Notes under the pieces: generated by a model | The model's database searches: none | Told to the model about the DNA's origin: nothing | Seen by the model: only the letters and a program-made list of their open reading frames with translations | Program-made: the position numbers and the translations under genes | Assembly (NCBI GenBank): GCA_016234745.1 | Contig: JACRAR010000037.1 | Location: 23,975-87,974 of the forward strand | DNA: 64,000 bases | Reading direction: 5' to 3' | From: Betaproteobacteria bacterium | GTDB lineage: Bacteria; Pseudomonadota; Gammaproteobacteria; Burkholderiales; Rhodocyclaceae | Shown: piece by piece, positions 7,089 to 16,199 of the stretch | Layout: every line of letters begins with the position of its first letter | Position numbering within the stretch: position 1 is the first letter of the stretch

Positions 7089-9459
7089 CGCTTGCCCCTC
7101 CGTAGCTCACGACAAATCCATGATGGACCCGGTCTTCATCGGCTTCCGCAAGAGCGATTTCCATCGCATTGCCTTCCGCAAGCTTCTTCGCGATATACAA
7201 GCCCATACCGCGACCTTCGTCAGAAGGCTTGGTTGTGAAGAACGCATTGAATACTTCGTCGCCGCGATCTTCCGGGATTCCGGGGCCATTGTCCAAAACG
7301 GCGAATGAGTTGGATGCCCTGTCAAGGCTAAAGCTAATGACAGGCTCAAACTTCGTCGTCGTCGCAAGCAGCTTGAGCCAATAGACCGAGTTGGAGATGA
7401 AGTTCTCCACGATCTGAAGAATCTGTCCGCGAACGGCCTTGATCGGCACGGGCGTCTTGCCTAGTCCGGCCAGGTCAACCGTGATCTCGTGACGCGCGAA
7501 CTGCGGCTCGTGCATCTCCGCAACGTCCCGTAGCATCTGGACTAAGTCAAACGATTCCTTCCTTTGGCGCCCCGGCGTCGATAACGGATCCAGGACTCGA
7601 ATTCGCCTCTCCAGAGTGCTCAATTGATCTCGCAGGTTCCGGAGTTGCCGGTTCTCGGTGGCGTTGCTCGGCTTGTAGGTCTGCAGCAGCTTCAAGGCGT
7701 TTGCGGACAGTCGCGCCAATTCATGGAAGATGAATTCCGTCATCAAGCCGACGCCCGCGAGGTGGACATACTTGTCCATGTCAACCTCATAGGCGCGCAC
7801 AGTCATCTTCGAACGCTCCCAGGCTTCGGACATGTCCGTCATGCGGGCAAGAAGAGTGTTGATCGCAGCGATGTCCTCCGGAGCCTGGACTTTGGTCCTC
7901 AGGTGCTGAACCTGCTTCAACGCCTGTTTTTGGGCCTCCTCAAGGCGTTTCTCTAGCTGCCGAAACTCCTTCGCCGGCGACTCGCCCTGCGCTTCCTCAA
8001 CAGCATCGAGGTAGCTCTTGAACTCCACCACAAGGATGTGACGTAACAGCGCAATCAGGGCTGACTTCTCTTCCGTGTCGCGCAAGCCTTCCCGATTGGT
8101 CTGATCCTGCAGGTGTGGATTGCCCCGGTTGGAGATGCGAACTGCACCCACCAACTGCTTCCGGTTCATCTTGTAGCCTTGGGCGGCCAAAGCGATGCCG
8201 TCCAAATCAAGCCAGTCGTCGCGCGGTTCCGCGTACGGATACACGCGATAGTGATCGCGATACAGCAGCAATCCGCCCCCCCAGTGCTTCAACCATTGCA
8301 GGGCTGTTTCGTAGCCATCAGGCTTGTCGATGCGAAGCTTCTGTCGGTTGAACCAATGCGCTTCCATGTCAAAGGCGCCAAGGCTCGCAAGCCCCTGCAT
8401 CAGCGTGCCCGCAGGCTGGAACACCTCGCCCGTCTTTGGGCGCTTGCCCTTCAAGGCCAGCTTGCTGAGGAGATGCAATCCCTCGAGGCAAAACGTCTTG
8501 CTTTGCCCGTAGGCCTTGTATGTCACCTCGCCAGATAGGACAGGTTGGCCGTCAGCATCAAGCGCAAAACTCGCAGAGCATCGGGCATGCGCGTATGTGA
8601 GCTGGCGCGTCTGAAACGATGGGATGTCGACTGAATGCCCATTAAAGTAAAGCCGCACATTCGGGCGGCTGAATGTAATGAGAAACGGATCCACCAACTT
8701 GGCGAAATCTGTCTTCGCAAGAGACTCCATCTTTTCGATCGACCACTCGCTTATTAAGTTAGACATGCGGATGGCCGTGCCGTGGTCGGATGCCTTGTTC
8801 TTCTTCGGCCCAATGTTGGGAGCAGCAGGAAACTCGTCTAGGTTGAGGTGCGGATTGCGCTTGATCGCGGACCAATCGATTGCTAATTCGTGCAGCGCTT
8901 TATCACCCTTCTTGGACGTCAAGACGCGAAGCTGATCGCCAAGGCGCACAGCAGAGAGACGGCCGATACCCTTTTCCCCGAGCACCGTGTGGGCGCTGCT
9001 GCGCAGTCGTTCATCCAGGCGGTGAGTGGTGCCAATCGTGAGATAAACGCCACTTAGATCCTCGAACGACATGCCGCTACCGTCGTCAGTAATCTCAACC
9101 CAATTGAATCGTATGTAGGCGGCATCCAAAGCCTGGATGTAGTCGCCATTCGACGGCGACAGTGCCAGCTCTAGAAAAGCATCACGGTCCGCGTTAGCTG
9201 CTGTGGGCTCTACGCTGGCCTCAAGCATTTGACGGACCGTGTCTCGAGAGAGACTTTCCTTCTGCAGGGCTGATCGCTCAAGCCTTTGGCGAATGCTGAG
9301 GTATTCACTGCGCGGCAGTGTGACGCAAACGTGTACTTCAATGCGCGTTGCCCGCGCATCTAAGGAGTTCTTCACCAACTCGTATATCGCAATCTGGTCG
9401 GAGCTGATCAATTCCGCACCAAGTTCAAGGAGGACGCGAGCTTTGACTGTTATAGCCAC
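7075..9459 (-). CDS. Large protein with an N-terminal Hsp90/MutL-like ATPase and a C-terminal histidine-kinase ATPase
   Basis: This 794-residue protein contains two GHKL ATP-binding folds. The N-terminal one has YELVKNSLDAR (27-36), DDGSGM (125-130) and GEKGIGRLSAVRLG (161-174), as in Hsp90, MutL and Morc. The C-terminal one is histidine-kinase-like: an H-box candidate FIFHELARLSANAL, N-box QIVENFISNSVYW, G1 DNGPGIPE and G2 GRGMGLYIAKKL. No membrane segment is visible, so it should be cytoplasmic. I infer that the first ATPase domain acts as the sensor or clamp and the second phosphorylates the receiver protein encoded just downstream. It starts at ATG 9459 and is convergent with nothing nearby. 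Confidence 0.75.
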   Translation of the reverse strand: MAITVKARVLLELGAELISSDQIAIYELVKNSLDARATRIEVHVCVTLPRSEYLSIRQRLERSALQKESLSRDTVRQMLEASVEPTAANADRDAFLELALSPSNGDYIQALDAAYIRFNWVEITDDGSGMSFEDLSGVYLTIGTTHRLDERLRSSAHTVLGEKGIGRLSAVRLGDQLRVLTSKKGDKALHELAIDWSAIKRNPHLNLDEFPAAPNIGPKKNKASDHGTAIRMSNLISEWSIEKMESLAKTDFAKLVDPFLITFSRPNVRLYFNGHSVDIPSFQTRQLTYAHARCSASFALDADGQPVLSGEVTYKAYGQSKTFCLEGLHLLSKLALKGKRPKTGEVFQPAGTLMQGLASLGAFDMEAHWFNRQKLRIDKPDGYETALQWLKHWGGGLLLYRDHYRVYPYAEPRDDWLDLDGIALAAQGYKMNRKQLVGAVRISNRGNPHLQDQTNREGLRDTEEKSALIALLRHILVVEFKSYLDAVEEAQGESPAKEFRQLEKRLEEAQKQALKQVQHLRTKVQAPEDIAAINTLLARMTDMSEAWERSKMTVRAYEVDMDKYVHLAGVGLMTEFIFHELARLSANALKLLQTYKPSNATENRQLRNLRDQLSTLERRIRVLDPLSTPGRQRKESFDLVQMLRDVAEMHEPQFARHEITVDLAGLGKTPVPIKAVRGQILQIVENFISNSVYWLKLLATTTKFEPVISFSLDRASNSFAVLDNGPGIPEDRGDEVFNAFFTTKPSDEGRGMGLYIAKKLAEGNAMEIALAEADEDRVHHGFVVSYGGASDGGS

Positions 9460-9561
9460 AAGAAATTACCTATCGTTGCGAGAACGAAGCGCCAAAATAA
9501 CATGGTGGCGTTAGACGCGGAAAGTTTGGGCCCGACATGACAACTCTATGTCCAACAGTAG

Positions 9562-10524
9562 CTACAACTGACACCATCGGACGCGCGGGAAGGTCTCCTG
9601 GAGCCATGCCAACGGCACTGTTTCCATGATGTGGGTGCTTAGCGTCGTACGGCTGCCAGCACCGGAAATCCTTAGATTAGCCACCTTCGCGCGTTGCCCA
9701 AGAATGAATGATGCTGCCGAGCTGTCGATGGTCGGTGCTCTTTCGAGAATCTCCGCCGCAATTTGGGCATAGCGCAGAAGGATGGCTGCCGCGGCCGCGC
9801 TTTGGGGTGCTGTACGTTCCTCTATCGTAGCTTCCAAAAAGTGGTGGGGGCAGCGCTCGAAAGAATCGTGGCCACCAGCGGATAACAATGGCGTCGCGTG
9901 TGTGCCGCAGCAGTGGACGCCCGGTAGATGGTGGCTACAGCGCCAGTAGGAAAACTTCCAGAAGGCAAGGTCCTCTTCGACGCACTGGCGGCAGAACAGT
10001 GCGTGTTTGCTATCGATCCGGAACGGTGCCCGACGCTGGTAGGCACGCAGATGTCTGCCGGCACGGCCGGGCTTGTTTTGCTTCAGGTCGCCCAAGGTAT
10101 CGAAGAAAGGCGTCAGCGTATGACTCCGAATCAGGTCCTGTGGAGCAATGCCTAATACGGCGGCAGCGCATTGCACGAAATCCGGATCGTCGCCCAATGA
10201 TGGCATCTTCTGTTTTCCGAGTGTCAGCAGCAAATGTTCAGCGTCCCGGATGTTTGACCGGCAATTGACCGCCGCTACCCGGCCGCGCCATCCCTGAAGA
10301 ATTTCGTTGGGGAGAAGCGCTGGAATCGTGGGCTCGAAATCTCTTGCTATGACAGACCCCTTATCGGACGGGAAAGGTGCGGGATTCGAGCGTCCAATTT
10401 CAAGGCCCAAGACTTCACTGAGTCCGCGACCAAACTGGTCGATATTCTGCCGAGACGAGGCCGCATTTCTTAGTGCCTCAGGTAGGACCAAAAAGAATTG
10501 ATCAAGTTTACCCAAGTCATCCAT
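9562..10524 (-). CDS. tniQ: TniQ family transposon target-selection protein
   Basis: This 320-residue protein has the TniQ zinc motif around residues 178-209: FCRQCVEEDLAFWKFSYWR, then HHLPGVHCCGTHATPL. The family includes TnsD of Tn7 and the TniQ subunits that hand a chosen target to the TnsC-type ATPase. It is clearly shorter than Tn7 TnsD (about 500 residues), so it has little room for a large C-terminal DNA-binding region. It starts five bases after the upstream XRE regulator stop, and they form an operon divergent from tnsABC. It may recognise the amt 3' end, since the element sits there; this is inference. Confidence 0.85.
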   Translation of the reverse strand: MDDLGKLDQFFLVLPEALRNAASSRQNIDQFGRGLSEVLGLEIGRSNPAPFPSDKGSVIARDFEPTIPALLPNEILQGWRGRVAAVNCRSNIRDAEHLLLTLGKQKMPSLGDDPDFVQCAAAVLGIAPQDLIRSHTLTPFFDTLGDLKQNKPGRAGRHLRAYQRRAPFRIDSKHALFCRQCVEEDLAFWKFSYWRCSHHLPGVHCCGTHATPLLSAGGHDSFERCPHHFLEATIEERTAPQSAAAAAILLRYAQIAAEILERAPTIDSSAASFILGQRAKVANLRISGAGSRTTLSTHIMETVPLAWLQETFPRVRWCQL

Positions 10525-10529
10525 AGCGC

Positions 10530-11003
10530 TTAAGCTTTCACGATATTGGCAATATTGGCGACGTTGCCAGGGATCAGGGTTGCCAGGTCGAAATTGGCCG
10601 GCAAACTTCCTAGCTCCACTTGGACCAAACAGCTCCGCAATACTCGATAAAGAACGCGACGACTTTCCGCGCCCAGCCGCCTATCCGGCTGTGCCTCCGC
10701 GTAGGCTTCAATTAACTCAAAGGCTTTCTTGTCGATGCGCTCTTCTTGCTCCGTCGTTAGTTGGCCTGTTCCCAAGCGGACCCCTAAGAGAAGGTAGGCC
10801 AGGTCAACACCTAGGTTGGCGATTCCGGAAAGGTATCGGGTAGTCGGGGCTGTCGATTCATTCTCATATTGGATTTGCGAGAGTCGGCCCACACCGCCAG
10901 CCTCGGCGAACTCTGCTTGGGTCTTACCCAGACGTTTGCGCTCTTCCTTTAGCCGCAGGCCGAAGCCTGACGGGATGCCTTGGTTCCAGGATCCAGTTTT
11001 CAT
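10530..11003 (-). CDS. XRE-family helix-turn-helix regulator of the transposon
   Basis: This protein of about 157 residues has an N-terminal XRE helix-turn-helix. The sequence LRLKEERKRLGKTQAEFAEA is followed by a recognition-helix region SQIQYENE, and the C-terminal region is helical and unassigned. I chose ATG 11003 (MKTGSWNQG) because the 51 codons open upstream enter the divergent promoter region and a gene on the other strand. It is the first gene of an operon with tniQ and faces a second small HTH gene on the plus strand, an arrangement like a phage-type repressor switch. It probably controls tniQ or tnsABC expression. Confidence 0.75.
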   Translation of the reverse strand: MKTGSWNQGIPSGFGLRLKEERKRLGKTQAEFAEAGGVGRLSQIQYENESTAPTTRYLSGIANLGVDLAYLLLGVRLGTGQLTTEQEERIDKKAFELIEAYAEAQPDRRLGAESRRVLYRVLRSCLVQVELGSLPANFDLATLIPGNVANIANIVKA

Positions 11004-11097
11004 TTGTAGAGATATGTGATGAACAGTAGATACAAGACTACATACTATCGAATTCCTGTTATCATGTCCAGTATGATAAACATCTGGTATAATTATC
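11004..11097. promoter_or_regulatory. Divergent promoter/operator between the two HTH genes
   Basis: An AT-rich gap contains a consensus -10 box TATAAT at 11088-11093 for rightward transcription. It also contains the interrupted inverted repeat GTAG...CTAC (near 11024-11040) and CCAG...CTGG (11068-11087), which are possible operator dyads. The -10 is so close to the first possible start codon of the rightward gene (TTG 11098) that the message would be leaderless, or the true start lies further in. Confidence 0.4.
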
Positions 11098-11379
11098 TTG
11101 TCATCCCGGCTTCGTGACCCTATTGGCGTTCGTACACTGTTCGCGGATACGGGCATTTCAGTTGCCGAATGGGCGCGGGTTCAGGGATTTTCGACGGGCT
11201 TGGTCTATCAGGTAATAGAGGGACGCCGGAAGTGCCTGCGTGGGCAGAGTCACCGGATTGCTATTGCATTGGGGCTAAAGGAAGGTTTAACGCTTGAGAT
11301 GAACGAATTAATTGAACGGCTGAAGTCGGGCGATATGCCTTCGTCGGCCACCACCGTAGGAGGAAATAGACCCGAGTAA
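11098..11379 (+). CDS. Small Cro/Ner-like DNA-binding protein
   Basis: The product is at most 93 residues. The core ISVAEWARVQGFSTGLVYQV, then EGRRKCLRGQSHRIAIALGL, is typical of small phage- and transposon-type DNA-binding proteins that carry a Cro-like helix-turn-helix. The start is uncertain. TTG 11098 is used here, but it lies only five bases after a -10 box, and initiation could be nearer to residue 13-15. It faces the XRE regulator across a shared promoter region and lies upstream of tnsABC, so it probably takes part in their regulation. Confidence 0.7.
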   Translation: MSSRLRDPIGVRTLFADTGISVAEWARVQGFSTGLVYQVIEGRRKCLRGQSHRIAIALGLKEGLTLEMNELIERLKSGDMPSSATTVGGNRPE

Positions 11380-11567
11380 ACGAAAAACCGAACCCCCATT
11401 TCTGAAAGATTCGGCTCTCGCCTTGCCGTAGCAAGGAGTACTTCTTTAGGTCACGCTAAGAGTATCTCCAAGTTCGGCGGGCAAGTCAAGCATTTTGTCT
11501 GCTGAAATGTGCGGAACGGTGTTCTGTGTTCATTAAGACAGACATTCTTGACCGTTTGGAGGTACTC

Positions 11568-11693
11568 ATGGCTTCAATTCGCCCATTTGGCGCTGTGGCG
11601 CCATCGAATGCTCGGCGTGCTTGTAACGAATGGCTCCCGTCGTTCCCCGGACGTAATCCGCTTCCGTGCGCTGGGAGCCAGTCATGGCGCTAA
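11568..11693 (+). CDS. Possible 41-residue leader or small protein overlapping tnsA
   Basis: ATG 11568 is preceded by a strong ribosome site (TTTGGAGGT, 11556-11563). It opens a 41-codon frame that ends at TAA 11691-11693, ten bases past the tnsA start at 11684. The peptide starts MASIRPFGAV and has no domain I recognise. The better ribosome site and the overlap suggest that tnsA translation may be coupled to it. It could be a leader peptide, a small real protein or chance. Confidence 0.4.
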   Translation: MASIRPFGAVAPSNARRACNEWLPSFPGRNPLPCAGSQSWR

Positions 11694-12664
11694 AAGCACC
11701 GTCTTTCGCCCGCCTAAAAGAAATCGTCAAGCGACAGAACGAAGTCCGCTGGGGCGTCGACTATCAAGCTGCCGTTCAGGCAAACCCGAAAGAGGCGCCA
11801 ACTCTTTCCCGAGCCTCGACCGTGGTGCCGCGAAAACTTGGGGGCCGCGAAATGCATCTGCTTTCGCCGGCCGAACGCGCGTTTGCGCTGCTGGCGCTCT
11901 ATAACCCGGACGTGGTTGACATCCACGAGCAGAAGATGCTTTCGCCCGAGCCGCGGCCTCACCCTCTGGCGGGATTTCCTGGTGTGCTTGCGGCGGAGCT
12001 TCCTCACGTCAAAGGAATCATCGACGTCGCGGAACGCTTGGGCTACGAGAGTCTTCTACCGCTCGTCAAGGAAGATCCGCCCGTCGATCCAGAGAACCCC
12101 CGCGTTTTCGTCTTTCCCTTCGTCGGTGATCTGTTGCTCTATGTTGCGCGGTCGGGCGAGGCACCCTATTGTGTTAATTGGAACATCAAGGACAAAGTCC
12201 AAGCCTTCAAGCATCCCGGGGCGCCAAACAGTAAGCGGCGCCTGGTGGCAGAGGAGGTCGCCGAACTGCCGCGCAATGAGATGGAACGTGTGTATTACGC
12301 CGACGCGGGCGTGCGGACCGAGCATCTTGCGCTCGAGCAACTGGATGCCCACGTGGTCGCGAACTTGACGCAACTCTTCATTCACCACGATAGCGACCTC
12401 GACCTCACGGACGTGCGCCGTAGTGAGTTGCGCGATCGATTCTCCGCTGCCCTCGAAACCGGCGTCGCTCCCCTCGAGGTTATCCAGCTTTGCGTTGCAC
12501 GCGGACGTTTCACCGTGCATGAATGCCGCACCTATCTCTGGCAGGCCATTTGGCGCCGAGAAATTCGCTGCGATCTCTTTAAGCCGGTGCTGATCGACCG
12601 GCCCCTGCGGCGCGAAACGGTTGATGTCCTCGATGCCTATGGCGATTGGTTCCGGAGAACATAA
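11684..12664 (+). CDS. tnsA: Tn7-like transposition endonuclease TnsA
   Basis: This 326-residue TnsA homologue has a restriction-endonuclease-like N-terminal domain with the expected catalytic residues: Glu64 in SPAERAFALL, Asp149 in FVFPFVGDLLL, and Lys169 in VNWNIKDK. In Tn7, TnsA cuts the 5' ends of the element while TnsB cuts the 3' ends, giving cut-and-paste movement. Having a full TnsA predicts true excision rather than cointegrates. The start ATG 11684 has GGGAG seven bases upstream. The stop TAA shares one base with the tnsB ATG, so tnsA, tnsB and tnsC form one translationally coupled operon. Residues 250-326 probably contact TnsC, by analogy. Confidence 0.9.
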   Translation: MALKAPSFARLKEIVKRQNEVRWGVDYQAAVQANPKEAPTLSRASTVVPRKLGGREMHLLSPAERAFALLALYNPDVVDIHEQKMLSPEPRPHPLAGFPGVLAAELPHVKGIIDVAERLGYESLLPLVKEDPPVDPENPRVFVFPFVGDLLLYVARSGEAPYCVNWNIKDKVQAFKHPGAPNSKRRLVAEEVAELPRNEMERVYYADAGVRTEHLALEQLDAHVVANLTQLFIHHDSDLDLTDVRRSELRDRFSAALETGVAPLEVIQLCVARGRFTVHECRTYLWQAIWRREIRCDLFKPVLIDRPLRRETVDVLDAYGDWFRRT

Positions 12665-14694
12665 TGCATTGCGGCAGCCAACTTTTCGCACCGGATGGCT
12701 ACAAGTCGTTGCATGCTGGCGAACCCTACCATTTGCTGCGCAACAAGAAAGGTCGCGTTCTGTTATTGAGGTTTGTCGGTGGCCTTAAGGTGGTGCCGGC
12801 GGCTTACCTCATTCAGATGGCCCAAGTGGAATTTGAAGATGGGATCGAATCGGACCTCATCGTCGTCAGCCTCGCTCAGCCCGCGCTTCCGCCTTGGTTG
12901 GCCGCTTTCGAAACCATCGACCCTTCGAAGATCGATTTGCTGCGACCACGCGCGAAGAAGAGCCATGCTTCCCGCGTGGAAGATCGGGTGATAGTGCTTC
13001 TTCCCGCCCTCCAACAAATCGATGCAATTCTTGATGCGTCCGATCCGAACCAAGAATTGAACAGAATCGCCCGCTCATGCCGGCCACGTCAAAACGAAAC
13101 CCGTTTTCGTCTCTGGTTCTATACCTACCTATGCTTCGGCCAGAACGTGTGGGCGCTGTTGCCACCCTTCCACAACATCGGACGTCACGATCGCCTGTCC
13201 TTTCCGGATTCGAAACAGGGGCGCCACAACAAGGCTTTCGGAAAGCACTACGGTTTCGGCTGCCGCCAGGAAGTGATCGACGGCTGCCTGCGGGGATGGG
13301 TGAAGCACTGTGGACTGGGCCAGACGATGAAATCCGTCTACGCTCGCACTATGGAATACGAATTCCATTGTCGTACCATCAAAACCCGCTTTGGCACGGA
13401 TGACTTCGTGCAGCCGGAGGGCAAGCCGTTTCCAAGCTACTGGCAGTTTCGCTACCGGGTGTTACAGAAGTTCGGCCTGAAAGTTGTCCAGATCACCTTG
13501 TATGGAACTGTCCGTCATCGGGCGCGACTGGCGGCATCGCAGGGGGCGTTTTCGGAAGCGGTGGCGAATCTCCTGGAAAGGGTCGAAGCCGACGCTTACA
13601 ACACCAAGGAACGACCGAAGGGTTTCGTGGAGGGCAGCACGCTGCCAGCGCTTTCAGTGGTGATCGGGCGCGATTGGCTTAGCGGCATGAAACTAGGCAT
13701 CGGTTTCTCCTTTGGCGCAGAACGGAACTCGGCGTATCGCGCCATGTTATTCTCGATGGCGGTGCCAAAAGACTTTTTCTGCGCACTCTTTGGCATTACG
13801 ATCAATCGCGAGGATTGGCCCAATGTGGGACTTCCCGGCTTTCTGTCGGTTGACCGCGGCCCGGGCGCATCAGATCGTCTCGTTGAAAATTATGATCCGA
13901 AACTCCCCATCCGGGAGATTGCACCGTCGTGGTCGCCTCAGTCCAAAGCGACCGTCGAGTCGTCGCACCCGCGCGACATCAAGATCGAAGGAGCGCCGTA
14001 CTACATCCAGAGCGAACTGACGCCGGTGGAATTGGCTAAACAGGAGGTCTACCGTCTCCTCAACTACAATCACACCGCTGATATGTCGGACCGTTTTCAG
14101 CCGGTAGGTGATCTGGCGCTCGTCCCGCCCGACCCGGCCAGCCTTTGGGAATACTACGACCGAAAATGCCGCAACGACGCGGTACCAATTTCGATCGCCG
14201 ACGCTGTCAGAGCGTTTCTGATCCCGGTCGAACTATCCATGACGGAGAAGGGCATCTGGCTCCACGAGCAGTGCTATATGTCGGAGGCACTCAAAGCAAC
14301 AGACGTATTGGCCAAGCTCAAACGGTCACCGCAAACGACGGTTACGGTAAAGGGGTACATGCTGGAGATGTGTGTCCGCCACCTTTGGGTGGAGATTCAG
14401 GGCGAGCTTTTGCTCCTTGATGCCCAGCTTCGCTTGCGAGACGATGAACAGTTGCTCTTTCTGTCGTCTGCAGAACTCGATCAGTGGCATGAGACACGGA
14501 CGGTGGTTGCCTCCGCCTTCGGACCTCATCAGCATGCGGCCACCACCAAGACCTTGCGCACGTTCGAGGAGGACGTTGGTAAGCGCTGGGAAGCCGGCCG
14601 CATCCGGCGTGGCAAACCCAAGAAAGACAAGTTGGCGGAACGCGAATTCGCCGAGGCCAGGAAGTACACTTCAGGAGGTAAGAAAGCCGCATGA
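12664..14694 (+). CDS. tnsB: Tn7-like DDE transposase TnsB
   Basis: This 676-residue transposase of the Mu/TnsB (rve integrase core) class. Candidate catalytic residues are Asp310 (VEADAY), Asp397 (FLSVDRGPG) and Glu432 (ATVESSH). The last two are 35 residues apart, the canonical D-35-E spacing. The region before residue 310 should hold the helix-turn-helix modules that bind the end repeats, and a Mu-type C-terminal beta-barrel follows the core. It would carry out the strand-transfer steps at the AATAAAGTCTGTCGG ends. ATG 12664 overlaps the tnsA stop by one base (TAATG), and the stop overlaps the tnsC start (ATGA). Confidence 0.92.
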   Translation: MHCGSQLFAPDGYKSLHAGEPYHLLRNKKGRVLLLRFVGGLKVVPAAYLIQMAQVEFEDGIESDLIVVSLAQPALPPWLAAFETIDPSKIDLLRPRAKKSHASRVEDRVIVLLPALQQIDAILDASDPNQELNRIARSCRPRQNETRFRLWFYTYLCFGQNVWALLPPFHNIGRHDRLSFPDSKQGRHNKAFGKHYGFGCRQEVIDGCLRGWVKHCGLGQTMKSVYARTMEYEFHCRTIKTRFGTDDFVQPEGKPFPSYWQFRYRVLQKFGLKVVQITLYGTVRHRARLAASQGAFSEAVANLLERVEADAYNTKERPKGFVEGSTLPALSVVIGRDWLSGMKLGIGFSFGAERNSAYRAMLFSMAVPKDFFCALFGITINREDWPNVGLPGFLSVDRGPGASDRLVENYDPKLPIREIAPSWSPQSKATVESSHPRDIKIEGAPYYIQSELTPVELAKQEVYRLLNYNHTADMSDRFQPVGDLALVPPDPASLWEYYDRKCRNDAVPISIADAVRAFLIPVELSMTEKGIWLHEQCYMSEALKATDVLAKLKRSPQTTVTVKGYMLEMCVRHLWVEIQGELLLLDAQLRLRDDEQLLFLSSAELDQWHETRTVVASAFGPHQHAATTKTLRTFEEDVGKRWEAGRIRRGKPKKDKLAEREFAEARKYTSGGKKAA

Positions 14695-16031
14695 ACCAGA
14701 CACCTGATACGCCGTGGGCAGCCAGATTCCGGTCATTGCTCGACAAGGAAGAGATCCGGCGCCAAGCCAACATGGCGGCAACACCGTTGGTCAGCCTCGA
14801 CGCACTGCCTGTAGACGCCGCGTGCGTAATCTTGGCCAGAGAGCTGAAGCAGGTCTTCTACCCAACAACACAGGTAGTGGATATTTTGCACAGTCTGATT
14901 GAACGGGCTCTTGGCCATTGCCTGCAGCATTATGCGGACGCACGAACGTATATGGACGGCATCTACCGCAAGGATTCGCCGCTGCCCGAGTTCGTGCCGC
15001 CGGCCTGCCTGACGGGACTGGCCGGCGTCGGCAAGTCCTGCTTGGCCAGCGCCCTGCAGCGAATCCTTCCTACCGATGGTACTGTTAACTGTCCGCCGGA
15101 GTCAGTGGCATTCCCGCTCCGCTCCCTCTGGAAGATCGACGTTCGGATCCAGTCCTCGGTCAAGGAAATTTTTACGCCGCTTGGTGGCGCTGACGGTTCC
15201 CTAAGTGACCAGGTTAGCTCGGCGCGCAAACGTGCCTACCGCGACGGGGTGTCCCTGTTGCTGGCGGACGAGTTCCAGTACCTAACGGCGAGCGCGGAGG
15301 CCAATACCCGAATTGCGCAAACGCTGATCGCGATGGGTTATTGTGGTTTACCGGCGTTCTATATTGCGAACTACAGCTTGCTCTATCGGTTACTTAGGCG
15401 CCCGCAGGAGGATCAGGACCGGCTGCTGTCGGACGTGGTCGTGATGCTGCCCGACCCGCCTGAAAGCGAGGACTGGTCAAATACCCTCGCTGCGCAGATC
15501 GGCGTAGCGCCGGAGATATTTCGAATCGACCCAAAGACGGATGGCCCACAGTACCATCGCTTCTGCGCCGGCATCAAGCGGGCAGCGGCGCGCCTCCTCG
15601 TGATTGGTTATCGGACTGCGCGAACGGAGAGACCGAAAGAGGGACGCACGATTGTCACCATGAGGGACATTAAGGCTGCCTACGAGTCCGCGGCGTTCTC
15701 GGCTCACCGCAGCGATAATGAAATCATTACGCAGCAAGTGATCCTTAATCGTCAGGTGGACAGAAAGCGCCGTGATCTCTGGTGTCCTATCGGTCAACCC
15801 GAGAACGCTAGCGCCAAGCTGGCGAATGAAATGACTTTGCAGCGCGAGATTCAGCTAGCGGGGAAGATTCAGCAGGCGGCGGCAACTCGCGATGAACGTT
15901 CGGCATTGGCCGATCAGCGTGCTTCAGCAGGAGATGGACCCTCTAGTGCAGTGTTGAATTTCCCGCGCAAGAAGCGACGTCCTACAGCGGATATGCTCAA
16001 GGCGAACGCGTTAAGTCTGTATGAACCATAG
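14691..16031 (+). CDS. tnsC: Tn7-like transposition regulator ATPase TnsC
   Basis: This 446-residue AAA+ ATPase has Walker A GLAGVGKS (109-116) and Walker B SLLLADEFQYL (about 188-198). In Tn7-like systems TnsC links the target selector (TniQ/TnsD) to the TnsAB transposase and confers target immunity. The C-terminal 100 residues are charged and probably bind TnsA/TnsB. The first codon overlaps the tnsB stop (ATGA). The following gene starts about 170 bases later, after a hairpin. Confidence 0.92.
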   Translation: MNQTPDTPWAARFRSLLDKEEIRRQANMAATPLVSLDALPVDAACVILARELKQVFYPTTQVVDILHSLIERALGHCLQHYADARTYMDGIYRKDSPLPEFVPPACLTGLAGVGKSCLASALQRILPTDGTVNCPPESVAFPLRSLWKIDVRIQSSVKEIFTPLGGADGSLSDQVSSARKRAYRDGVSLLLADEFQYLTASAEANTRIAQTLIAMGYCGLPAFYIANYSLLYRLLRRPQEDQDRLLSDVVVMLPDPPESEDWSNTLAAQIGVAPEIFRIDPKTDGPQYHRFCAGIKRAAARLLVIGYRTARTERPKEGRTIVTMRDIKAAYESAAFSAHRSDNEIITQQVILNRQVDRKRRDLWCPIGQPENASAKLANEMTLQREIQLAGKIQQAAATRDERSALADQRASAGDGPSSAVLNFPRKKRRPTADMLKANALSLYEP

Positions 16032-16043
16032 CCAGCGGTTGTG

Positions 16044-16068
16044 CCACCGTCCACCAAAGGACGGGTGG
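16044..16068 (+). other. Stem-loop after tnsC
   Basis: CCACC-GTCC and GGAC-G-GGTGG form a nine-pair stem with one bulged base and a six-base loop. No T run follows, so it is not a classical terminator. It lies in the 168-base gap between tnsC and the next small gene, and may reduce read-through or stabilise the 3' end. Confidence 0.3.
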
Positions 16069-16199
16069 TCAGGTCAGGATGGTGATCAATGCGTCGATGA
16101 GTGCCGCAGATCTGCATCAGGGAGAAGACGCATACCGTGCATCGAGATTCAGTGGGAAGGATTAATCGTAATGGGATCCTTGGCTCAAGGAAATAAATC

